DNA from: Oscillatoriales cyanobacterium
GTDB lineage: Bacteria > Cyanobacteriota > Cyanobacteriia > Cyanobacteriales > Laspinemataceae
Reading direction: 5' to 3'
NCBI GenBank assembly: GCA_011390955.1
Contig: JAABRM010000007.1
Span: 121,458 to 185,457, forward strand
DNA: 64,000 bases
The position numbers were made by a program, and so were the translations under genes. Shown piece by piece: positions 8,814-17,584 of this stretch; positions within the stretch are counted from its first letter, which is position 1; the number at the start of each line of letters is the position of its first letter. The notes under the pieces are model-generated. The model saw only the letters and a program-made list of their open reading frames with translations. It was not told the DNA's origin and made no database searches.

Positions 8814-9257
8814 ATGTTAGATGAAACATATCCTTGTCCGGTTTGTCGCTACGGCGAAATATCCGGCTTAACCTTAATGAATGCCTTTGGTTGTCATTTT
8901 TGCCAGCATATTTTTACCGCCGATCTTCAGCAAAACTGCATCACAATGGTAGACGGAGAACAAGCCCTTAGCTGGTATTGGAATGGCCGACGCTGGCAAG
9001 GCATTGGGGCAGAGGTAGAATTTGGCTGGGGACTTTGGCTGGGGGCAGGCTTGCTGGTATTGCTGCCACCGGCAATGATTTGGCTGAGTTCCCGGATTTT
9101 TCCCCCGTTACCGGATAGTCCCTGGGCTTGGTTCCCGGATTTTTGGGCAGTTTCCGCTTTTTCCGGCCATCTGACTTTGGTAATCTGGTTGTGGATCAAG
9201 GCGGTAGAATTCCCGGTACTTGCTTTTATCAAGGCTTGGGGCAGAAGAATTAGATAA
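8814..9257 (+). CDS. zinc-ribbon membrane protein of unknown function
   Basis: This 147-residue protein starts with a CPVC and CHFC pair about 22 residues apart, a likely zinc ribbon. Next comes a soluble stretch (residues 35-70), then two hydrophobic segments around 75-98 (LWLGAGLLVLLPPAMIWL) and 115-140. I do not recognise a named family, but the codon use and composition look like a real cyanobacterial gene. It is followed by a short repetitive spacer and faces the convergent cation efflux gene. Confidence 0.65.
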   Translation: MLDETYPCPVCRYGEISGLTLMNAFGCHFCQHIFTADLQQNCITMVDGEQALSWYWNGRRWQGIGAEVEFGWGLWLGAGLLVLLPPAMIWLSSRIFPPLPDSPWAWFPDFWAVSAFSGHLTLVIWLWIKAVEFPVLAFIKAWGRRIR

Positions 9258-9405
9258 TATTTGTTGGTGGTTGGTTGTTCTTTGTTGTTAGTTGTTAGTT
9301 GTTAGTTCTTTGTTGTTTGTTGTTTGTGGGTATGTCAACCGAACCACCAACAACGAACAACAACCAACAACGAACAACAAAGAACAACCAACCAACAACC
9401 AACAT
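9258..9405. repeat. GTTGTT-type short repeat with an inverted arm
   Basis: A T/G-rich tract of GTTGTTAGTT, GTTGTTTGT and similar units at about 9261-9328 is followed by its complementary A/C-rich tract at about 9340-9403. The transcript could fold into one long imperfect hairpin between the two convergent genes and may serve as a bidirectional terminator. Confidence 0.7.
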
Positions 9406-10329
9406 CTAATGCAGATAAGTATCGAATGTGATCCGATCCGATTGATAACCGGGGGGTTCAATGTGAATTAAGATGCGGGCGGGGGCTAGTTTGGCTTGTA
9501 AACGGGCTTCTACTTCTTCGGTGATGCGGTGGGCGGTTTCCACGTCTTTGGCATCGACAATCATGTGCATTTCAATAAAGACTTGGCGACCCAAGACCCC
9601 ACGGGAGGCGATGTCGTGACAGTTGAGGACTCCAGGAACTTGCATGGCGATCGCCTGAATTGCTTCTGGGGCTACGGCCATTTCATCCACTAACCAAGGC
9701 AAATTTTCCGTTAGCACTTCCCAACCACTTTTAAACACTAACAAGGCGACGGGAAATGCCAGCAGCACATCCAGCCATTGCAACTGGGGCAAGTTCCACA
9801 TATTCCCTTGCCAAATCCCAATTAATCCCACAATCACTAACATCGTCACCCAAACATCGCTCATAGTATGTTTGGCATCTGCTACCAAAATGCTGCTACC
9901 AATGCGGGTGCCCACTGCCCTTTCATAAAAGGCGACAAAAATATTTATCCCCAGGACAATTAGCAGCAGCCAAAGTTCGTTAGGGGCAATTTCCACCGGA
10001 TCGCCCCCATTGAGCAGGCGATCGATCGCCCCGCGCAAAATTTCAAAGCAAGCAACCCCCAGGAAAGCGGCAATCCCTAGGGCGCCCACCGCATCAAATT
10101 TTTGGTGTCCATAGGGGTGGTGGCGATCGGGTTCGGGGGAAGCCAGACGATTGGTAATTAATCCTAAAACATTGTTGGCGCTGTCGGTGACACTATGTAG
10201 CGCATCCGCAAGTAAACTCAGGGAACCCGTCCAAGTTCCCACCACCACTTTAATCATCATCACCAGTACATTCAATCCTAGGGTGATGAGTAATACTTTG
10301 CGGACTTCTGTCCGATTATCGGTAGCCAC
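9406..10329 (-). CDS. cation diffusion facilitator (CDF) transporter
   Basis: A 307-residue CDF-family exporter with about six membrane helices and a cytoplasmic C-terminal domain. The metal site in helix 2 is ADALHSVTDSANN (HxxxD), the loop after it has DRHHPYGHQKFD, and helix 5 has VADAKHTMSDVWVT. The C-terminal domain shows GVLNCHDIASRGVLGRQVFI and EVEARLQAKL. CDF proteins export Zn, Fe, Mn or Co by proton antiport. The pattern is closest to the FieF/MamB-like branch, but the metal cannot be fixed from sequence alone. It is a single gene with no evident operon partner. Confidence 0.9.
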   Translation of the reverse strand: MATDNRTEVRKVLLITLGLNVLVMMIKVVVGTWTGSLSLLADALHSVTDSANNVLGLITNRLASPEPDRHHPYGHQKFDAVGALGIAAFLGVACFEILRGAIDRLLNGGDPVEIAPNELWLLLIVLGINIFVAFYERAVGTRIGSSILVADAKHTMSDVWVTMLVIVGLIGIWQGNMWNLPQLQWLDVLLAFPVALLVFKSGWEVLTENLPWLVDEMAVAPEAIQAIAMQVPGVLNCHDIASRGVLGRQVFIEMHMIVDAKDVETAHRITEEVEARLQAKLAPARILIHIEPPGYQSDRITFDTYLH

Positions 10330-10531
10330 AGATTTTTCCTTAATTTTTCCTTAAAACAAGACTGGTTATTTTATGACAGTTTATTAACTGGGGGACGGGC
10401 GCTACGTCCAAGCACCCATATCGAGGATGGGGGGTCGCGATCGCGGATGGAAAGAAATTTGCTTGCGAAAGTAAAGAGCGTTTCCGTTCACCATTACTAT
10501 AGAATAGCAAGGCTATTAGGATAGACCATCC

Positions 10532-10891
10532 ATGTCCGAAACTCAACTTACCCTCAATCTCTTACAGGGCTCAGTGAGCTTTCGCTTCACCCCCGAATCC
10601 GCAAAACAGCTACAAAAACACATTGCTGAATTAATGCAGAAATTAAAAGCGGTGGCCGCCAAATCCACACCTGGGGCTGCCCCAGGAAAACCCAGTCCCC
10701 AAAAACCGATGGAATATCAATATACCGGGGATGTGTTTCTGGAAATTTTCTGTAATCCCAATATTTACCCCAGTCCTTTTGCGGCTAAAGTGCTGATTAC
10801 CCTGCGAGACGATCGCATTCGCCTAAGTAGCGAAGCCGAATTGACTCGCTTGATCGAAGATATTAACCAATATCTCGAACAATTTGGTTAA
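10532..10891 (+). CDS. conserved cyanobacterial protein of unknown function
   Basis: The 119-residue product begins MSETQLTLNLLQGSVSFRFT and has a proline/alanine linker around residues 45-65. A C-terminal part follows (YQYTGDVFLEIFCNPNIYPS, then FAAKVLITLRDDRIRLSSEA). It has no signal peptide or membrane segment. The two blocks look like paired beta-sheet segments. I recognise no family name. The gene stands alone, and its ATG at 10532 follows a short purine-rich leader. Confidence 0.65.
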   Translation: MSETQLTLNLLQGSVSFRFTPESAKQLQKHIAELMQKLKAVAAKSTPGAAPGKPSPQKPMEYQYTGDVFLEIFCNPNIYPSPFAAKVLITLRDDRIRLSSEAELTRLIEDINQYLEQFG

Positions 10892-10997
10892 GATTAGTTA
10901 AATTTAGATCGGGGCAACCACCCGCGATCGATTGCCCCTAATAAACTCAATTAAATCAGTCAGCGGAAATTCTAGAAAAGTCTAATTATAATTGTGC

Positions 10998-11003
10998 TAT
11001 AAT
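10998..11003 (+). promoter_or_regulatory. possible -10 box before the DUF29 gene
   Basis: A consensus TATAAT sits about 70 bases before the ATG at 11072. No good -35 hexamer stands 17 bases upstream, so this is only a suggestion. Confidence 0.25.
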
Positions 11004-11071
11004 CACACTGGATTCATCCGCTGATAACGATCGCAAAATTATCACAAAATTATCACAAAAATTAAGCAATT

Positions 11072-11494
11072 ATGAGTCAATGGAAAGATTTAGCAATGAC
11101 TTCTCATTACCAAACCGCGATCGCGATTAAAAATGAACTAGCATCAAATCATATCGAATCTGCCCAATCCGGAATAGAGGAGTTAATTGAAGCCTTGAGC
11201 CGTGCAGACAAAAGAGCCTTAAAAAGTCAACTAATTCGCTTAATAATGCATATTATTAAATGGAAAACCCAGCCGGAAAAACGCACGCCCAGTTGGGTTT
11301 ACTCCATTGAAAGTGCGCGAATGGAAATCCAGGATTTACTGGCCGATGAACCTAGCTTAAAATCTTATCTGGCTACTTTACCCGATGAATTATTTGCCAA
11401 AGCTAAAAAATTAGCCGAAGCGGAAATGAATGTGAAATCTGATATTGCCAATATTACAGAAGTTGAATTATTTGAAATGGAATATAAACTGTAA
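11072..11494 (+). CDS. DUF29 family protein
   Basis: The 140-residue protein has the DUF29 pattern common and multi-copy in cyanobacteria: residues near 40-65 (GIEELIEALSRADKRALKSQ), the LIRLIMHIIKWKTQPEKR helix, and a C-terminal LPDELFAKAKKLAEAEM. The function of DUF29 is unknown. No membrane segment is present. The preceding bases contain an AATTATCACA direct repeat. It has no close same-strand partner, since the downstream pse genes start after a palindromic repeat. Confidence 0.8.
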   Translation: MSQWKDLAMTSHYQTAIAIKNELASNHIESAQSGIEELIEALSRADKRALKSQLIRLIMHIIKWKTQPEKRTPSWVYSIESARMEIQDLLADEPSLKSYLATLPDELFAKAKKLAEAEMNVKSDIANITEVELFEMEYKL

Positions 11495-11534
11495 AAATTA
11501 GATTTAGATTAACATATAAAAATATACAGCACTT

Positions 11535-12696
<1,162 letters not shown>

Positions 12697-12706
12697 GTGA
12701 TTTTCA

Positions 12707-13891
12707 ATGAGTGATTTAATGAGTGATTTTATTCCTTACGGACGACAAGATATTAACCAGCAAGATATCGATGCGGTGATTTCTGTTTTGCGCGGAAATT
12801 GGATTACCCAAGGGCCGACCATAGAACGATTTGAGCAGGCAGTCGCGGCGTATTGTGGGGTTAAGTATGCGGTGGCGGTTTCTAGTGCTACCGCAGCTTT
12901 GCACCTTGCTTGTTTAGCCCTGGGACTGGGGGCGGGGGATATATTGTGGACTTCGCCGAATACTTTTGTCGCTTCGGCAAATTGTGGTTTGTATTGTGGT
13001 GCAGATGTGGATTTTGTGGATATTGACCCCCAGACCTACAATCTGAGTGTTACTGCCCTGGAACAGAAACTCTCCCAGGCTGAACGAGAAGGTAAACTGC
13101 CCAAGGTGGTTGTACCCGTTCATTTGGCAGGACAGTCTTGCCAGATGGATCGGATTGCAGCTTTGTCTGAAAAGTACGGTTTTGCGGTTCTGGAAGATGC
13201 CTCTCATGCGATCGCAGCCCGATATCAGGGCAGTCCGGTAGGAAATTGTCAGTTTGCGGACATGGCAGTGTTTAGCTTTCATCCGGTGAAGATTATTACC
13301 ACTGGAGAAGGGGGCATGGTGGTGACAAATCGTGCCGATTTGTGGGAAAAGTTGATGCGGTTGCGGACTCACGGCATTACCCGCAATCCTGAGTTAATGC
13401 AGGGTGAGTCTCATGGGTTGTGGTATTACCAGCAGCTAGAGTTGGGGTTTAACTACCGGATGACTGATATTCAAGCGGCATTGGGTGCGAGTCAGATGGA
13501 ACGTTTGGATGAGTTTGTGTCCCGTCGGCGATTTTTAGCGGAACGCTACAATCAGTTGTTGTCAGATTTTCCCCTAGTTTTACCTTGGCAAAATCCTGAT
13601 ACTGAGTCCAGTTGGCATCTTTATATTATTCGGCTGAAACTGGATAAAATTACTAAAACTCATCGCCAAGTATTCGAGGATTTACGACAGGCTGGGATTG
13701 GAGTAAATTTGCACTATATCCCGGTTCATACTCAACCCTATTATCAAAAACTAGGGTTTGCTTGGGGGGATTTTCCCGCAGCAGAACAATATTATCAAGA
13801 GGCGATTAGTCTTCCTTTGTATTATGGCTTAAGTGAAGAAAATCAAGACCGAGTTGTGGCAGTTTTGCGGGATACAGCAGTTTTCTGTTGA
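12707..13891 (+). CDS. pseC: PseC, UDP-4-amino-4,6-dideoxy-GlcNAc-type aminotransferase
   Basis: A 394-residue DegT/DnrJ/EryC1 aminotransferase. It has the N-terminal FIPYGRQDINQQDIDAVISV, the glycine-rich VSSATAALHLACLALG, the cofactor stretch VLEDASHAIAARYQG, and the PLP lysine in VFSFHPVKIITTGEGGMV. The dimer-interface GFNYRMTDIQAALGASQ is conserved. PseC transfers an amino group from glutamate to the PseB product. The start may be the second or third Met (MSDFIPYG), because MSDLMSDF looks duplicated. It is translationally close to pseB. A toxin-antitoxin pair separates it from pseF. Confidence 0.93.
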   Translation: MSDLMSDFIPYGRQDINQQDIDAVISVLRGNWITQGPTIERFEQAVAAYCGVKYAVAVSSATAALHLACLALGLGAGDILWTSPNTFVASANCGLYCGADVDFVDIDPQTYNLSVTALEQKLSQAEREGKLPKVVVPVHLAGQSCQMDRIAALSEKYGFAVLEDASHAIAARYQGSPVGNCQFADMAVFSFHPVKIITTGEGGMVVTNRADLWEKLMRLRTHGITRNPELMQGESHGLWYYQQLELGFNYRMTDIQAALGASQMERLDEFVSRRRFLAERYNQLLSDFPLVLPWQNPDTESSWHLYIIRLKLDKITKTHRQVFEDLRQAGIGVNLHYIPVHTQPYYQKLGFAWGDFPAAEQYYQEAISLPLYYGLSEENQDRVVAVLRDTAVFC

Positions 13892-14030
13892 ATAGACGGA
13901 TATTTGTGGTTGACCAGCCTGAAAACCGCTATATTATTCAGTGAAAAGATTATGGTTACAGCTAGAATAACTTCTACTGGCTTTCTGGGCAAAATACTGA
14001 TGAATGAATATAACCGAGGAAAATATAGCA

Positions 14031-14264
14031 ATGAATCTGAGAACTTTACAAATCAATTTTCCTAATACAATTGAACAAAGCGACGAAGAGTTACGGTTGC
14101 TCATTGCCGCTAAATTATATGAAAATGGGACTCTAACATCAGGACAAGCGGCGCAATTAGCGGGTTTAAGCAAGCGAGAATTTCTTGAAGCGATCGGAAA
14201 TTATAATGTTTCAGTTTTTAGTGGATTAGTGGAAGATTTAGAATCGGATATTAAAAATGCCTAA
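14031..14264 (+). CDS. UPF0175-type antitoxin
   Basis: From ATG 14031 the protein is 77 residues. It carries LQINFPNTIEQSDEELRLLI and then AAKLYENGTLTSGQAAQLAG, the ribbon/helix-turn-helix-like pattern of UPF0175 antitoxins. The inner start is preferred over 14004 because AACCGAGGAAAAT provides a ribosome site 10-15 bases before it. It overlaps the downstream PIN toxin by 8 bases. The pair sits between pseC and pseF and has no link to sugar synthesis. Confidence 0.85.
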   Translation: MNLRTLQINFPNTIEQSDEELRLLIAAKLYENGTLTSGQAAQLAGLSKREFLEAIGNYNVSVFSGLVEDLESDIKNA

Positions 14265-14658
14265 CGTTGTCATTTCCGATGCGAGTTGCTTGATTATATT
14301 AAGTAAAATTGGCGAATTAGAAATTCTCCAGCTACTTTATTCTCAAGTTTATATTACCCCTGAAATAGAAATAGAATTTGGTGAATCTTTACCAGATTTG
14401 ATTTTGGTGGAAACAGTTAAAAATAAAAAATACCAAGAGTTCCTGGAAACGAAATTAGATGTTGGTGAAGCATCTGCAATTGCTTTAGCGGCGGAAAAGC
14501 CCGATTCATTAATGATTTTGGATGATTTAAAAGCCAGAAAAATTGCTAAAAAACTAAACATGGTTTTTACGGGAACTCTGGGGGTGATTAGTAAAGCAAA
14601 AGACCAAGGTTATCGCTCAAAAATTAAACCAATTATTGAGAAAATATTGCAAATTTAG
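14257..14658 (+). CDS. DUF3368-type PIN toxin
   Basis: A 133-residue PIN-domain ribonuclease. The first catalytic Asp is in VVISDASCLIIL, the acidic pair is in YITPEIEIEFGE, DVGEASAIALA carries the conserved Glu, and MILDDLKARKIAKKL the later Asp. This combination is that of DUF3368 toxins partnered with UPF0175 antitoxins. All expected acids are present and the length is normal, so it appears functional. It is cotranscribed with the antitoxin and is followed 65 bases later by pseF. Confidence 0.88.
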   Translation: MPNVVISDASCLIILSKIGELEILQLLYSQVYITPEIEIEFGESLPDLILVETVKNKKYQEFLETKLDVGEASAIALAAEKPDSLMILDDLKARKIAKKLNMVFTGTLGVISKAKDQGYRSKIKPIIEKILQI

Positions 14659-14723
14659 GATTTCTCAACCAGTGCTAAATGCTTTATTGTCCCGCTATGG
14701 AGAAACCTAAAGAATATTCTGAT

Positions 14724-15479
14724 ATGAAAATTGCGATTATTGTTCAAGCCAGAATGACTTCTACCCGCTTACCGGGGAAGGTTCTTAAGCCAGTATTGGG
14801 AAAACCTTTGCTGGCATATCAAATTGAAAGGTTGCAACGGGTAAAACTAGCGGATGAAATTGTAATTGCTACTACGACTAATCAAACCGATGAACCTATT
14901 GTTGAGTTATGCAATAGTCTTTCTGTTGCCTATTTTCGGGGGTCTGAAACTGATGTTTTAGCTAGATATTATCAAGCTGCCAGAATACATAAAGCCGATG
15001 TGGTGGTTCGGGTAACTTCTGATTGTCCTTTAATTGACCCGGATGTGATTTCATCAGCGATCGCTTATTATTTGCAAAAACCAGATGCTTTGAAAAAACC
15101 CGGTTTTTATGATTATGTGTCTAACTGTTTAGAACGCAGTTATCCCAGAGGGATGGATACGGAAGTGTTTTCTTTTTCCGTATTGCAAGAGGCTTTTTTA
15201 GCAGCCACAGCACAACCAGACCGCGAGCACGTTACCCCTTTTATTTATCGACAACCCAACCGCTATCGTTTAGGTAATGTGGTTTATTCGGAAGATTGTA
15301 GTCACCATCGTTGGACTGTAGATACTCCCGAAGATTTTGATTTAATTGAGAAAATCCTGACAACAATTTACCCAGAAAAACCGAATTTTACTTTAGCCGA
15401 TTGCTTGAGTATAATAAAAAAGTATCCTGAGTGGTATTTTATTAATAGTCATATAGAACAGAAAAAATATGGGCAGTAA
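14724..15479 (+). CDS. pseF: PseF-type cytidylyltransferase (CMP-pseudaminic acid)
   Basis: The 251-residue product from ATG 14724 is a cytidylyltransferase of the PseF/SpsF type. It starts MKIAIIVQARMTSTRLPGKV and has VVVRVTSDCPLIDPDVI and HHRWTVDTPEDFDLIEKI. It activates pseudaminic acid with CTP for transfer. The frame is open to 14679, but the inner Met is the family start. Around residue 125 the stretch ALKKPGFYDYVSN carries KKPGF, the translation of the AACCCGGTTT motif common in the spacers here, so a small in-frame insertion is likely. Its stop overlaps an ATG of the methylase frame (ATGGGCAGTAA), but in this genome a 1.3-kb insertion separates it from the intact methylase. Confidence 0.88.
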   Translation: MKIAIIVQARMTSTRLPGKVLKPVLGKPLLAYQIERLQRVKLADEIVIATTTNQTDEPIVELCNSLSVAYFRGSETDVLARYYQAARIHKADVVVRVTSDCPLIDPDVISSAIAYYLQKPDALKKPGFYDYVSNCLERSYPRGMDTEVFSFSVLQEAFLAATAQPDREHVTPFIYRQPNRYRLGNVVYSEDCSHHRWTVDTPEDFDLIEKILTTIYPEKPNFTLADCLSIIKKYPEWYFINSHIEQKKYGQ

Positions 15480-15501
15480 ATCAATCAATTTCCACAATAA
15501 T
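15432..15501 (+). repeat. 70-bp direct repeat, left copy
   Basis: Identical to 16820-16889 except for two adjacent bases (TT against CC). It covers the last 16 codons of pseF and the first 11 codons of the methylase. In this left copy the methylase frame (ATG at 15470) runs out after about 25 codons. Confidence 0.92.
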
Positions 15502-15881
15502 GCGATATTTGATTTTACATTTGATGGAAATACATCTGTTTTATGAATATGCCTGACTAAGTAATTTTCCTTATTTGCAATAATTGAGTCGGCCCTCTTT
15601 TGTGAGCCATTGGCGCTAAGATTTTCTGCCAGAGACTCTTCTTCATTCAAATGTAAAGTTTTATGTCTACATTCCACACTGCTGTGATATGGCATATTAA
15701 AATAAAATGAGTTTGATTGCTGTATAGATGCTGTTGGGTTTCGTTTTCAGATTAGCGACCGACAAATCTGGAGAAGGTTCTCAGCAAAATTGTCTTAAAT
15801 TGAGCAATAGTCAGGTTTTTGAAACCTAAATTACTCAGTTATCCAAAATGAAAATCACCGTTTTATTGAGGTAAAACAAAT
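15502..15881. other. left part of the inserted segment
   Basis: About 380 bases with no clear gene on the plus strand. A 100-codon minus frame at 15393-15695 (starting MPYHSSVECRHKTLHLNEEE) overlaps the pseF end and is not recognisable, although the part from 15502 to 15695 could be a fragment of a foreign gene. TGTTGGGTTTCGTT at 15732-15745 is an inverted match to 16760-16773, so the membrane gene is bracketed by 14-bp inverted repeats. Confidence 0.4.
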
Positions 15882-16658
15882 ATGACTGTTGACAAGTCAA
15901 CTAAGAATGAGGCGCTAAACTATGCTTTTAGTTTGACGTTTAATCCAGAAATTCTTAGAATTATTTCCTATGTGTCATTGATTATCATACTGCTTGTCGG
16001 AGCGATTTTGACTGAAACATTGGTTGACGTCGATCCTCATACCACTGCAATCTATAAATTGTTTGGGTTTAATCACTCCTGTAATTGGTTGGATCATGAA
16101 CCCAGTAGAACGGTTTCGGCGATGCTTCTACCCTTGTGGGAAGTTCCTTTTCTCTTCTATCTAATTTTCAATTTTTTGAGAATTCAAGATGCTTATAAGG
16201 AAAACAAAGCTCCACGATATGCTTATGTCGTATCGGGAATTTTCTTGCCCATTGAAATTCTCTTGACTGTCTGGTTCAGAATTGTGTTTGTCTGGAGTCC
16301 AGAAGTGAACTTCTTGTATCATTATCTCCCCTATATCGGCTTTCAGTTTCTTCTGTTTTTGGTAGCCTTCGAGAATGCCCTGTATTTCTACGCGATGAAG
16401 GCACTACCCTTCAAAAATAGCCGATTCATGGCCATTAGCTATCTTGTGGTGTTATTCTTAGTAACACTAGCCTATACGGTCATTGGACTATCAAGTGCCT
16501 TTGGACATCCTATTCTCGATCTTATCCACGATCCCGGACAACGCTTACTATTCAGATCCCTAACCAATTTCTATACGGTTTTAGTCCTTCCTGTTCCTAT
16601 CATTCTATCTATATTGGAATTGAAGCGATCGCCCAAGCATAAACTATCCTTTGAGTAA
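15882..16658 (+). CDS. multi-pass membrane protein of unknown function in the insertion
   Basis: A 258-residue protein with about six hydrophobic segments (roughly 30-50, 85-103, 118-138, 150-172, 183-205, 228-248) and the motif TNFYTVLVLPVPIILSILEL near the end. I recognise no family. A TTGAGG ribosome site precedes the ATG by about 9 bases, and an intrinsic terminator follows 25 bases after the stop, so it is a self-contained transcription unit. It occupies an insertion bounded by a 70-bp direct repeat that splits pseF from the methylase. It also lacks the in-frame repeat peptides seen in neighbouring genes. Recent acquisition is likely. Confidence 0.7.
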   Translation: MTVDKSTKNEALNYAFSLTFNPEILRIISYVSLIIILLVGAILTETLVDVDPHTTAIYKLFGFNHSCNWLDHEPSRTVSAMLLPLWEVPFLFYLIFNFLRIQDAYKENKAPRYAYVVSGIFLPIEILLTVWFRIVFVWSPEVNFLYHYLPYIGFQFLLFLVAFENALYFYAMKALPFKNSRFMAISYLVVLFLVTLAYTVIGLSSAFGHPILDLIHDPGQRLLFRSLTNFYTVLVLPVPIILSILELKRSPKHKLSFE

Positions 16659-16683
16659 GTCCTTCACCAATACCAATTTTGTC

Positions 16684-16715
16684 AGGTGTGTTAATCTACA
16701 TAACACACCTTTTTA
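16684..16715 (+). terminator. intrinsic terminator after the membrane-protein gene
   Basis: A perfect 10-bp stem, AGGTGTGTTA and TAACACACCT, with a 7-base loop and a following TTTTTATT. It would end transcription inside the pse cluster, so the downstream genes may need their own promoter. Confidence 0.8.
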
Positions 16716-16819
16716 TTGTAAAATTGTAGTGCGATCGCCGCTATTTTTTGGACTATTGGAACGAAACCCAACAAATACCCTACGGATTATCTTACAACCC
16801 CAACAAATAACCGATTATT

Positions 16820-16889
16820 TGGTATTTTATTAATAGTCATATAGAACAGAAAAAATATGGGCAGTAAATCAATCAATCCCCACAATAAT
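16820..16889 (+). repeat. 70-bp direct repeat, right copy
   Basis: The partner of 15432-15501. It contains a truncated pseF tail without a start and the functional 5' end of the methylase gene. Confidence 0.92.
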
Positions 16890-17513
16890 CTAGAGTTGAA
16901 GACCGAACAAGAAAAATTTTGGAGCCAAGAGTTTGGGGATGAATATACGCATCGGAATCAAGGGAAGCAGTTATTTGCTGCTAATTTAGCCTTATTTAGT
17001 AAAATTTTGGCTCTTACAAAACCGTTTAAATCAGTAATTGAGTTTGGGGCAAATCGAGGATTGAATCTAACAGCAATCAAACAGCTATTCCCAGATTTAG
17101 AAATTTCCGCTATTGAGATTAATCCTCTGGCAGTGGAAAAACTCCGGGAAATTGGCGGAATTGAAATCTACCATGAATCTATTTTAGATTTTAACCCTCA
17201 GCGAGTCTGGGATTTTGTGTTAATTAAAGGAGTGTTGATTCATATTAATCCCAATTACCTAACTGAAGTGTACGATCGCCTCTATGCCAGCAGCGATCGC
17301 TACATTTGTTTAGTAGAGTATTATAATCCCACTCCCGTTGAAGTTACTTATAGAGGGCATCAAGGGAAATTATTTAAGCGAGATTTTGCTGGCGAAATGT
17401 TAGATCGGTTTAACAACTTACAATTAGTTGATTATGGATTTGTCTATCATCGCGATCGGCAATTTCCTCAAGACGACCTCACTTGGTTTTTGCTAGAAAA
17501 AAAGTCAGAATAA
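16857..17513 (+). CDS. pseudaminic acid biosynthesis-associated methylase
   Basis: A 218-residue class I methyltransferase of the type repeatedly found in pseudaminic acid clusters. The N-terminus has TEQEKFWSQEFGDEYTHRN, the SAM-binding motif is SVIEFGANRGLNLTAI, followed by ISAIEINPLAVEKLREIG and FVLIKGVLIHINP. DDLTWFLLEK closes the protein. Its substrate is not established. Methylation of the nonulosonic acid or of an intermediate is presumed from context. It starts in the right copy of the 70-bp direct repeat, in the same sequence that once overlapped the pseF stop. Confidence 0.85.
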   Translation: MGSKSINPHNNLELKTEQEKFWSQEFGDEYTHRNQGKQLFAANLALFSKILALTKPFKSVIEFGANRGLNLTAIKQLFPDLEISAIEINPLAVEKLREIGGIEIYHESILDFNPQRVWDFVLIKGVLIHINPNYLTEVYDRLYASSDRYICLVEYYNPTPVEVTYRGHQGKLFKRDFAGEMLDRFNNLQLVDYGFVYHRDRQFPQDDLTWFLLEKKSE

Positions 17514-17522
17514 TCAGGAGGT

Positions 17523-17552
17523 GTAGGGTGGGCAAAATTTTGCCCACCCTAC
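17523..17552. repeat. 30-bp perfect palindrome
   Basis: GTAGGGTGGGCAAAA followed by its exact complement. An identical copy is at 32840-32869 and truncated relatives are at 33567-33640. It stands between the methylase stop and the pseG start, where it could act as an attenuator or processing hairpin. Confidence 0.8.
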
Positions 17553-17584
17553 TACTTTTCCCTTTTCACTTTTCACTTTATAAA

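Noticed and set aside
16651..16833. 60-codon plus-strand frame after the membrane-protein gene
   Set aside because: It crosses a strong terminator and the right direct repeat.
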